Source: Alteromonadaceae bacterium
GTDB taxonomy: Bacteria; Pseudomonadota; Gammaproteobacteria; Enterobacterales; Alteromonadaceae
Length of the DNA stretch: 64,000 nucleotides
Reading direction: 5' to 3'
NCBI GenBank assembly: GCA_013216015.1
Contig: JABSOI010000010.1
Location: 62,001-126,000, forward strand
In this document: positions 26,958 through 34,851 of the stretch, one piece after another
How positions within the stretch are numbered: position 1 is the stretch's first letter
Layout: every line of letters begins with the position of its first letter
Translations under genes and position numbers: made by a program
The notes under the pieces: model-generated
What the model was told of the DNA's origin: nothing
The model's database searches: none
What the model saw: only the letters and a program-made list of their open reading frames with translations

Positions 26958-27115
26958 GGCTCTGTTCCATAACATTGTTGTTACCACGGTAATTTATTGA
27001 TTTACATGTTTTAAGTGCATTTTAAAAAATCGACTTAAAGATCACTGGAAAGCATGTAATAAAAGGCCTGTAGCAAAAATCAGAATAAGGGACAACAATA
27101 ATATGGAACAGAGCC
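26958..27115. mobile_element. MITE-like inverted-repeat element
   Basis: 24-bp terminal inverted repeats (GGCTCTGTTCCATAACATTG... at 26958-26981 and its complement at 27092-27115, 22 of 24 matching) bound a 158-bp segment with no coding potential. It lies ~40 bases upstream of the beta-helix -35 box, where the other promoters carry their shared upstream element, so it may have displaced that element. Transposase and target duplication not identified. Confidence 0.6.
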
Positions 27116-27498
27116 TTAATTTTATACATCTAAAACACAATAATGAATAAAATAAATCATATTTGCGTAAATATAAATTTTAACTATAGTTAATTATCAA
27201 GGAGTTATTGCAAGTGCAATGGATTGGCGTCGCACGCTAAATACTTACCTCCAGCTTTTTGTCTAATTTACTCTAACTCTTTATACAATGCGTATTTTGA
27301 AAATTTTAAACTTTGGGTTTTTATCAATAATAAAGACCATTGTCTTTTAACCAAATTGTTTAGGCAATGAAACAGTCTATAACATTGAACAAAATACCTC
27401 ACAGCAAGCTTGGGAGCAAACCCCAAGAAATAGCACGGTTCAAGCTCCTGAAAATTAACTAATAGAGCTTAGCTCTAAACCATTAAAAAGGAAATATA

Positions 27499-28662
27499 AT
27501 GAACTATAAGCCGAAATCAGAACTTACACCAGGATGGGTAGGTGGATTTAGAGAATCAAATCCTGCATTTGACTATCCAACACCAGACCTTACATCTTTG
27601 CCGATGCCAGATAATATGTTCAACATTGATAGGCTCCAGCGCGAGCAAGATGTGAAGTGGCCTGAGTTTAGTTGGCAAACAAAAAAGGATCAGAATCCAA
27701 ATCCTGATCCTAATCTTGATCGTAATCGCTGTTATCAAATGTTCGCGCCTGGCATCTCCAGACTTGGTTACACCGATAAGGGAAGAATTTATTCAATCAT
27801 ATGTCCTCAACAAGGTGTACACTCGGCAATTTTTGGAACCTTGAATGTAGAAGTTACCGTTACCGGAACAAGAGGATGGGTTGACGAAACCAACCGCGAG
27901 CTCGCAGCAGATATGGGGGTTGTAGCTAAGATATGGTTCAGCCCAAATGCATGTCAAGGTCCTATAGTTGAAGGGTTATGGAACCTAATTTTAGGTAGCA
28001 ACAAACCTTTTCCCTCGAACAAATCACAAGCCATAACTATCATCACAAGTGAAGTTGGAGATACAGAGCAACCCATTTTTTCGCTTAACAAAGGTCAAAG
28101 CACAGGTTTTCCTATTCCTGATTTTGCTAAGCACTATAAGGACGATAATAACGAAGAGAAAGCATGGTCTGTTGGAAATTTGAACGTTCAAATTGATTCA
28201 ATTATAAAAACAGGTTACAAGGATGTCGATCTTTTTAATCAATTCTTCTTGAACATTTTCAATGTGGGATCCCACAACATGTTACAACAAGGTAATGTGC
28301 TCTCGTGGAACGTTTGGTTCACAGCCCCTACGCTAGTTGATAAAGACGAGTGGGCTAGACACGCATGGTTTTGGCGCGCATCCATCGAATCAGGTAATGG
28401 TCCACCAAATGGCGAGGGAACAATTGCTAGATACTATGATGGCACGCCTTTAACCCCTCAAGCGCCTAAAATAGATGAAGTAGAGAAACAGGAGAAATTA
28501 GAGATAGAAAAAGTCATTGATTTCTTGAAGAAAATAGAAAGCAAGGACAAAGATAAATTCATTAATTTTTTGAAGGAAAAAGTGAAGGAAAAAGAAGTGG
28601 AAGATAAAGATAAAATCATTGGTTTCTTGCAGAAAATAGAAGAAAAAATCAAGAATAAATAA
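27499..28662 (+). CDS. hypothetical protein with C-terminal charged repeats
   Basis: 387 aa; no family recognised, no signal peptide and no membrane segment. AGGAAA precedes the ATG. The body (1-330) has beta-type stretches such as GTLNVEVTVTGTRGWVDE, AITIITSEVGD and SWNVWFTAPTL, and is rich in Trp, Asn and Pro. The tail, from ~335, holds three copies of an amphipathic unit with the core K-[VFI]-I-[DNG]-F-L-[KQ] (KVIDFLKKI, KFINFLKEK, KIIGFLQKI), spaced by Lys/Glu/Asp runs and probably coiled coil. It stands alone, with its own terminator, between the polysaccharide locus and the defence region, an AT-rich position typical of accessory genes. Effector, lectin or structural roles are all possible. 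Confidence 0.7.
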   Translation: MNYKPKSELTPGWVGGFRESNPAFDYPTPDLTSLPMPDNMFNIDRLQREQDVKWPEFSWQTKKDQNPNPDPNLDRNRCYQMFAPGISRLGYTDKGRIYSIICPQQGVHSAIFGTLNVEVTVTGTRGWVDETNRELAADMGVVAKIWFSPNACQGPIVEGLWNLILGSNKPFPSNKSQAITIITSEVGDTEQPIFSLNKGQSTGFPIPDFAKHYKDDNNEEKAWSVGNLNVQIDSIIKTGYKDVDLFNQFFLNIFNVGSHNMLQQGNVLSWNVWFTAPTLVDKDEWARHAWFWRASIESGNGPPNGEGTIARYYDGTPLTPQAPKIDEVEKQEKLEIEKVIDFLKKIESKDKDKFINFLKEKVKEKEVEDKDKIIGFLQKIEEKIKNK

Positions 28663-28675
28663 TTTTATTCATATC

Positions 28676-28699
28676 AAAAAAGCTTTAAGATAGCTTTTT
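28676..28699 (+). terminator. intrinsic terminator of the 387-aa gene
   Basis: Stem AAAAAGCT/AGCTTTTT with an 8-base loop, 14 bases after the stop. Confidence 0.75.
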
Positions 28700-28737
28700 A
28701 ATCAGGTCGCAAGCATTATTTTTACCGCGACCTGATT
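28700..28737. repeat. second hairpin after the 387-aa gene
   Basis: Perfect 11-bp arms AATCAGGTCGC/GCGACCTGATT around 16 bases containing ATTATTTTTA. Directly follows the terminator; possibly an additional transcription stop. Confidence 0.6.
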
Positions 28738-28992
28738 GAGCTTTGTTGTAGTACTAATCCTGTAATCTACTCTTTTATAGGGTTGTTGAATAAATTATGC
28801 TGGTTCGTTCCTAAAACTCAATGTTTTTTATGTTATTTTTATAGCGTATGCCATAAATGAACTCACAGACTGGATTTATATGTGGTTATCAAAAGAAAGC
28901 CGTAAAATTTTGAACTCGAACTATCAACAAGCTCAGTATAGAAAGCGTACCACTGGGGTTGCGTCTTGCCTTTTACTCTTTAAGTTAAAAGG

Positions 28993-29075
28993 AATTAACC
29001 TAGCCACCCACCTTTTGAAGGAACTATCCATATATAAGAAAAGTTACTTCTTAAGATGGGTGGCCTAATTAATTC
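28993..29075. repeat. 82-bp direct repeat, left copy
   Basis: Begins AATTAACCTAGCCACCCACC and ends TGGCCTAATTAATTC; near-identical to 30921-31002. Inner arms TAGCCACCC and GGGTGGCCTA can pair. The sequence before it (28880 on) is an open stretch without a family match. Confidence 0.9.
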
Positions 29076-29926
29076 ACTGGAGATACTCGGTATTGCCTCA
29101 TTTCGAAAAACTGTCAACACATAGCTCACTACTTAATTCATGGTTCCTCAAAAAGCTCACAGCTTAATTGTACTGTAGCTGGTGCGGCAGTAGGCGTATT
29201 CCTAGGGTTAATAAATGAAAAGAATATTTGGGTTTCTGCAATTATAGGTGGGATTACAGGGTGTTTACTTCATTCAGCAACATTAAAAATAGACAGTACT
29301 TTACCAGCGATGAGGGCTACAACCTAAATGATGATGATATGGTCATCAATAAATTCATGCCTGATGACCATAAACCTATAACTCTACCTTCTGAGAAAAC
29401 CCATAAAACCCTCCATTAATAATAGCAATAACCCGTAAAGCATTATTTTGTGTTGGTTATCGAGTATTGCTACCACAAGCTTTTCTTTAGTTTCATAGAT
29501 CAAATCATTGAAGACTTGATACTAAGTACTTTCAAAGTGCCATCCTACTTTTAAAAAAAATTAGGGCATCGTGCTTGCACTGACCAATTACAATTAAATT
29601 ACCCGATAAATAATTAATAGCCAATTCATGGATGTCCTTTTTTCCGGTTAAATATGAAGGCAGTCAATCGATGAATATCACATGGCAGCTTAAACATCCC
29701 ATGCCAGCGTATTTGTGGCATGAGACCGCTAAGTTGGCGGTAGGTTAGGTAAACTAGAGACAAAACAAAAATTGTACCTAACCATATGTATACAAATATT
29801 TAAAGTGTATCTGACCCCCATTTATTTAATTATACTTTCCGAACACTAAAAGTCAGACAGAAATAGTGTATTCTAATAAAAATCAGATGATTACAACAAA
29901 TCAATAATAATAGGAATAATAAAAAC
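29076..29926. other. gene-poor gap with a small membrane-protein-like remnant
   Basis: From 29073 to 29327 one plus-strand frame stays open for 84 codons and includes a glycine-rich hydrophobic stretch (VAGAAVGVFLGLINEKN, then WVSAIIGGITGCLLHSA), but it has no ATG, GTG or TTG start ahead of that stretch. It begins at the end of the 82-bp repeat, so its 5' part was probably lost. The rest, 29328-29926, is AT-rich with no gene that I can support; near 29805 there is a GTGTATCTGACCCCCATT stretch similar to REP-type sequences. Confidence 0.35.
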
Positions 29927-30931
29927 ATGGACGACCAGTTGATTGAGATTGAAGAAAACAATCCACACACAGCAATAACCAGCTATAGCGGGTATATCTA
30001 TCAAGGCAAAATAGCACTGTTACATTGCCTTAGATTAATTGAGCAGCAACCGACAGAAAGCCGAACGCTAAAATTACAAATTGAAAGCATTGAAGATTTT
30101 GCAATTTTAACTACTGATAATACTTGTAAATCTTTACATCAAGTGAAAGCGAGAAAAGATCGTCTATTCTCAGACTATCGCCCCGATGTTGAAAAACTTC
30201 GAGATAAAGCAAATTTTCACGAAGATTCTGAACCGTTCTTCCACGTATCTTTACCATTGAGATTAATACCTAGTACGTTTACAAGCGATTACTCCCCTAT
30301 AACATTTTACCAATACTTTGATACCAACGATAATTCTGTTGACCACTGCCCCCTTGAGAGTGTCGATATTTTTATCGAACACCAAATGAATAAAGTTTAT
30401 CAAGTGCTTTTTCCAGATGAAGAGTACCGCACTAATAATGACTATTTACTCAAGAGCCGTCAATTCCTAGAAGATATTATTATCAAGCATGTTATTGATG
30501 TGCATCGTGAAATACAACAAAGCAGCGCAACCGGTTCAGTGCAAAGAGAAGTTGCTGCTAGTCGCAATATTGAATTCAATGAAATTTACGAAGTATTAAC
30601 AGAAAACCTCAATGACCGAGCTTTAGATGAAAGTTATTTCCACTATTTACTGTTAAAGGATGCGGGAATATATTTCCATGCGTACTGCCAGAAACTAGGA
30701 GTCAACGAAGAAAACACATTACTTAAACTCAATTATTACTTTTCTAAATTTAACGCACTTGATCGTAGTTCGTTGACAAAATTTATTCGAGCAATAGTGC
30801 CGCATAAAAAAGTTGGATTTAATAACATATCTCAATATAAAGATAATACATTCAATCTTGATGATTTTAAAAGTGGATTACTGAAAGTATTGGATCAAAT
30901 GGCACAATCTGAATTTGAGAAATTAACCTAG
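29927..30931 (+). CDS. ABC-3C/Cap4-like protein with N-terminal nuclease-like domain
   Basis: 334 aa. The first ~90 residues resemble the dsDNA-nuclease domain of DUF4297/Cap4 and ABC-three-component proteins: SGYIYQGKIALLHCLRLIE, then IESIEDFAIL (Glu56/Asp57) and LHQVKARKD (Gln72, Lys74), the PD-(D/E)XK-like E-D...Q-x-K pattern. The remainder is helical, as in ABC-3C C-terminal domains. Such proteins act in anti-phage or anti-plasmid defence with an ATPase partner, but no partner gene is adjacent. The stop codon lies inside the right 82-bp repeat, so the C-terminus may be truncated or altered by a repeat insertion. AGGAAT lies 12 bases before the ATG. Family assignment is by pattern only. 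Confidence 0.6.
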   Translation: MDDQLIEIEENNPHTAITSYSGYIYQGKIALLHCLRLIEQQPTESRTLKLQIESIEDFAILTTDNTCKSLHQVKARKDRLFSDYRPDVEKLRDKANFHEDSEPFFHVSLPLRLIPSTFTSDYSPITFYQYFDTNDNSVDHCPLESVDIFIEHQMNKVYQVLFPDEEYRTNNDYLLKSRQFLEDIIIKHVIDVHREIQQSSATGSVQREVAASRNIEFNEIYEVLTENLNDRALDESYFHYLLLKDAGIYFHAYCQKLGVNEENTLLKLNYYFSKFNALDRSSLTKFIRAIVPHKKVGFNNISQYKDNTFNLDDFKSGLLKVLDQMAQSEFEKLT

Positions 30932-31002
30932 CCACCCACCTTTTGAAGGAACTATCCATATAAGAAAAGTTACTTCTTAGGATGGGGTGGCCTAATTAAT
31001 TC
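30921..31002. repeat. 82-bp direct repeat, right copy
   Basis: Near-identical to 28993-29075; it contains the stop codon of the nuclease-like gene. The two copies bracket about 1.85 kb. An extra GTTGCCTAATTAATTCCTG follows, repeating the end of the unit. Confidence 0.9.
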
Positions 31003-31277
31003 CAGAAAAGTTGCCTAATTAATTCCTGAAAAGGGGTCAAGCGATCTTACCCATATGGCCTGATTTACGTTTTTGCCATAAAAGAATAAGAAACAGTCCA
31101 TAATTTTTAAACAAGCTTGAGCAGATCATCCGTGGTCATTCCCTGTTTATGGACTTTTTTTATTGTGGGATGGCACAGAGAACATAGAAAGCCATACAAT
31201 ATTGATTTATAGGTTGAAAACCTAGGTTTAAGCACATAGGATGACCTGTTATGTATATCAAAGATACATTAATCAGT

Positions 31278-31343
31278 CTGTTACGTAGGTCCGACCCCGA
31301 TCTGCACGGCCTGTTACGTAGGTCCGACCCCGATCTGCACGGC
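31278..31343. repeat. perfect 33-bp tandem duplication
   Basis: Two exact 33-base copies (CTGTTACGTAGGTCCGACCC and on to GCACGGC), head to tail. The unit carries GGTCCGACCCCGATC, a REP-like core. It lies in the 380-base gap 31003-31383, where I find no gene. Confidence 0.9.
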
Positions 31344-31383
31344 ATAAACGCTTTAATAAACGGTTTAGGGTGCTGGTGAAATT

Positions 31384-31731
31384 TTATGTTATCTGGTGTG
31401 CATTCAGTCGCTTTCTACGTTTTTTAAACGGTTTTGAGATGAAGCCCCAATTAGCACTTTTAGAAAAATAGATAACAAAATCTATTTTGGCATCGCCCCA
31501 CTTATTTTCAACAAAGTGAGACTCATCCGCTGTTTCAACCGTTTTAATTTGAATACGATAAAAGTTAAGGCCATCACTGACCAATAAATCAGTTTTCATG
31601 TCATGGTCAATCATGGGAACGAATACTTCCCATCCGTCATAAGTAAACCAACTAGCGGCAAGTGTTTCAAAAGAGGTGTTTTTGTAATGTTGGTACGCGG
31701 GTGCAGTGCGGTTTGCATGTTTTACAGGCAT
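31384..31731 (-). CDS. small PD-(D/E)XK endonuclease-like protein
   Basis: 115 aa from the ATG at 31731 (a TTG four codons upstream is an alternative; GGAT is the only weak ribosome-binding site). The pattern FETLAASWFTYDGWEVFVP, then HDMKTDLLVSDGLNFYRIQIKTVE, gives a helix Glu, Asp in TDLLV and Q-I-K: the active-site layout of the PDDEXK_5 (group-I-intron-endonuclease-associated) family. The acidic residue at the usual E-x-K place is Gln, so activity is uncertain. The basic tail KPFKKRRKRL could bind nucleic acid. It lies between the defence-like gene and the tnsD remnant. Could be a homing-type or solitary defence nuclease. Confidence 0.6.
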   Translation of the reverse strand: MPVKHANRTAPAYQHYKNTSFETLAASWFTYDGWEVFVPMIDHDMKTDLLVSDGLNFYRIQIKTVETADESHFVENKWGDAKIDFVIYFSKSANWGFISKPFKKRRKRLNAHQIT

Positions 31732-31996
31732 AGTTATATCCAATATAAAATTGATGCCGCATGCCAGATGATGGCCTTCTGTCTGCGAACCGGATATCCC
31801 TAAAGGATTACCCCCAATTTAATATCACCATACAACCTAAGGTTTGTATCTAATAGAAAGGCTGCCAGCCTTGCATTTTCCCTTAAGGGGTAATTTGCAT
31901 TAATACTATTATCAGACTTTAGAGCCTGTGATAAAGCTTAAAACAAATCTAACAAATACTAGATAACAATGCAATTAGTGTGAATATCGTATAAAA

Positions 31997-32542
31997 CTAC
32001 TTATTAGCTTTACGAGGCCAATAACGTGCAATAACTCTTTTTGGTAATTGCCTATAAAGCCATTCTTTTTCGTGCTTATACAACCAGTAATAACTAGCCC
32101 TTACTTCTTTTCTAACTTGGTTTCTCGTCGCATCAGGATTCGTGTTCAAAAATTCATTGATACATATTTGATGTTTATTAAAATCATCAACGTACCATAT
32201 ATGTTTTCTATGCTGTTTCAGCCCTTTATATTGCGTCAGTACCTTTTCGATAGCACCTACAGATAAGTTAAATTCCAAAGCTATGTATTGAGTTTTCATT
32301 CCCATAAATAGCTTACGCCATATTACTCGCTCAACGTCAGGTTTTATTTTAGAGGGGCGTCTATCTATTACCACATGATTTCGTACTGCTTTTATTTTAA
32401 GAGTGCTGACAGTTGTACCTATTTTTTTAGCAACTTTTCGCAGACTTTCTCCATTTTTCAACATTTGAATTGCTGTTAGCCAAAATGATTTTTCATTATC
32501 AACTGCTTTACTATGATGAGTGTGGGTGGCTTGCTTAAGTCC
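31997..32542 (-). pseudogene. 5'-truncated tnsD (Tn7-type target-selection protein) remnant
   Basis: The minus-strand frame is open from just inside a TAG at 32543-32545 to the stop at 31997, about 180 codons. It reads as the C-terminal part of a TnsD/TniQ protein: W-x-TAIQMLKNGESLRKVAKK, then the typical terminal repeat NPDATRNQVRKEVRASYYWL and YKHEKEWLYRQLP. The first ATG in the frame (32464) falls in the middle of the domain and has no ribosome-binding site, so I treat it as a relic. No tnsABC lies in the window. It begins 157 bases past the brxL stop, suggesting that the BREX island was once near or in a Tn7-like element. Confidence 0.7.
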
Positions 32543-32701
32543 CTAATGCAGCAAAGGCATGGATGCCTAAGAGCTGCCATGTCGGCAACGCAGCTAGTGG
32601 TGATTTAGACCATTGAAAATGATCACTTATTTAGTGCGCTTAAAGCGACTCAGTAGATTTTGACGTAACTATTGTTAATAATTTTTTATAAGTATCAAAA
32701 A

Positions 32702-34783
32702 CTACTCTTCAACCTTAATAAACGTTACTTCAAAAGCTTTACAAGGACGGTGTTTTTGTAATCTCGTAGATAAGCTAAAAGCATCATTTACATCATATTG
32801 TTGGAATATGTCTAAGCCACGGTCCAATGAAACTTTCCAGCCTGTATCAGTTACTATATGTCGAGCATGTTGGCTTCCATATGTATCAAACGAGTAAGCG
32901 AATTTGATACCAACCGCAAACATTGAACTTTGAATTTTTTCAAAGTAATCACGCTGGTGATCACCTTTGAACTCATCCTCTACAGTTATTAAGCTAACAA
33001 CAACTTCCTCATCTTCAGACTTTTGTTTAACGATAGTTTCTAATAACTCCATTAAATTCTTCGCCTGATAAAACAGACGAATATATGGGTCTGTTATTGT
33101 GATATGTCTAGCGCCTTTTAGATAAGGTCCAAATAATTCATCATAACTAACACCACGCTGATTTTCAGCAAGTGTCAGATGTTGTTCTTTTAAGACTGGT
33201 TCATCAATAACCGCTTCAATCATTACTCCAGTTTTTGACAAAGTCTCTTGAGGGGGCACTTCCACAGGAGCAATATCAGGCTCTGGTATCCCTATATCAG
33301 TAACATCACCAACCGTTTTATTGAAATAATTAGGGTACTCTAGTTCTTCCAATGTACTAACACGGGCTTCTTTTCCTGCTTTGTTGCTATAGAAAAAATT
33401 AACATCCGCGTAAGTACTATCAATACGAAATAGTTGATCTTTAACACGTTTACGACCTTCCATCGAGAATTTAAGTATCTCTTCAATCTCAGATTCTGTA
33501 GCGCCACCTTGTGGAAATAATATTTTCATTAAACCAGAAAAGGTTTTATGAATTCCATCTCGATCACGCGTTGATATTTGTGAAGATATCGTAAAATAGT
33601 CATTATAATGATCTGAATAATCTTGGTTTCTCAAATGACGCAGTATTTCAGCTAAATAATCCACCACAAAGCCATAACCGCCAGAGAACATCTCTCCACG
33701 AATGATATCGACTTCCCAACCAGGAATATAAAAATGCAAGCGATCTAAAAATGCTGAGTCATAGAACTTTTCTGGAAGCGCATCAAACAAATCTGAATGC
33801 TTTAACATATATGGAACGCTGTGCGCAGTATTACCTATAAATGCCATTGAGGCATCAGCACCTAATGTTTCAACACCACGTGAAAATGATTTATTTGCCA
33901 TATAGTTTTTCATGATATCGACTAATGCTTTATCAACTCGTTTCTGTTTACCTGCAAATTCATCAAAAGCAACGGTATCCCAATACCCGACTAACCCTAA
34001 TTTACCTGATGAATTGTCTACAAATAGCTTAGGTACTGTAATTTCACCGCCAGAAATGAGTATTCCATGAGGAGAAAATTCAGAATATATATGAGATTTA
34101 CCTGTCCCCTTAGGCCCAAGTTCTATCAAGTTATAGTTTCGTTCACAAAAAGGAATTAAGCGAACCAACTGCATTAACTTACTTCTACGGCCAAAGAATT
34201 CAGGATTAAAGCCAATACTTTGAATTAATACATCAATCCATTCATCCAAATTAAATTTACGTCGAGATTGAATATAGCCATCATAATCAAAATGAGACAT
34301 TTGAATAGGTTTAATCGTACTTAAAATCCACGGGCTAGCGTCTTTATCTTCAGTATAGTCGTACTCAACATCAGCAATACACCACACTCCACCCACTAAT
34401 AATTTCGGGTGTTTTTTTACGGTTCCTGAATCAACCAATACTTTTTTAATGCCAAGGTTAGAGAAGGTCATTTCATAAACATCTTTCTTATCGTTTAAAG
34501 CAACAGCGACTTTATCGATAACTTTATGACGGCCTTTCTCTCTAATGGTTGAACGTATTAATCCTGCTTCATTTCGATGAACATAATGCTTGGCTAGAAT
34601 CTCCTTAACCGTTTGAATGCCAGATTCAATACTCGCTTCATCATTTGTCGCACAATATTGTCCTAGCAAATACTCAAGCACATAAGAAGGAACTATAGCG
34701 TTACCCTTTACTGTTTTGACCAAATCCTTACGAACAACAAGCCCAGCAAATACATCACAAATTTTATGGTTAAGATCACTCAT
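32702..34783 (-). CDS. brxL: BREX protein BrxL (AAA+ ATPase)
   Basis: Last gene of a type I BREX phage-defence operon; BrxL is a ring-forming AAA+ DNA-binding protein needed for defence in type I systems. 693 aa, normal length. Walker A GPKGTGKS at 223-230, Walker B VAFDEFAGK at ~271, LPEKFYDSAFLDRLHFYIPG as the sensor region. The last ~160 residues contain HARHIVTDTGWKVSLDRGLD, which looks like the phospholipase-D-fold MIT C-terminal domain; I do not see a clear Lon Ser/Lys dyad, although the family is often named Lon-like. It follows pglZ by 68 bases, the largest gap in the operon. The start ATG at 34783 is unremarkable. Confidence 0.92.
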   Translation of the reverse strand: MSDLNHKICDVFAGLVVRKDLVKTVKGNAIVPSYVLEYLLGQYCATNDEASIESGIQTVKEILAKHYVHRNEAGLIRSTIREKGRHKVIDKVAVALNDKKDVYEMTFSNLGIKKVLVDSGTVKKHPKLLVGGVWCIADVEYDYTEDKDASPWILSTIKPIQMSHFDYDGYIQSRRKFNLDEWIDVLIQSIGFNPEFFGRRSKLMQLVRLIPFCERNYNLIELGPKGTGKSHIYSEFSPHGILISGGEITVPKLFVDNSSGKLGLVGYWDTVAFDEFAGKQKRVDKALVDIMKNYMANKSFSRGVETLGADASMAFIGNTAHSVPYMLKHSDLFDALPEKFYDSAFLDRLHFYIPGWEVDIIRGEMFSGGYGFVVDYLAEILRHLRNQDYSDHYNDYFTISSQISTRDRDGIHKTFSGLMKILFPQGGATESEIEEILKFSMEGRKRVKDQLFRIDSTYADVNFFYSNKAGKEARVSTLEELEYPNYFNKTVGDVTDIGIPEPDIAPVEVPPQETLSKTGVMIEAVIDEPVLKEQHLTLAENQRGVSYDELFGPYLKGARHITITDPYIRLFYQAKNLMELLETIVKQKSEDEEVVVSLITVEDEFKGDHQRDYFEKIQSSMFAVGIKFAYSFDTYGSQHARHIVTDTGWKVSLDRGLDIFQQYDVNDAFSLSTRLQKHRPCKAFEVTFIKVEE

Positions 34784-34851
34784 TTCTATGCCTTAAAGTT
34801 AAGTTTTTTAAAAGTCCCTTTTCAAACTTTTGTTAGTATTTTCCTACCACA

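Noticed and set aside
28880-29068. 62-aa plus-strand open frame
   Set aside because: Its second half is the 82-bp repeat and it matches no family; kept only as repeat context.
28993-31343. CRISPR array
   Set aside because: The repeats are only two long copies 1.85 kb apart and one 33-bp tandem duplication without spacers.
31160-31345. 61-aa minus-strand frame with a repeated RSGSDLRNR
   Set aside because: The repeat is just the 33-bp tandem duplication read in one frame; no start signal.
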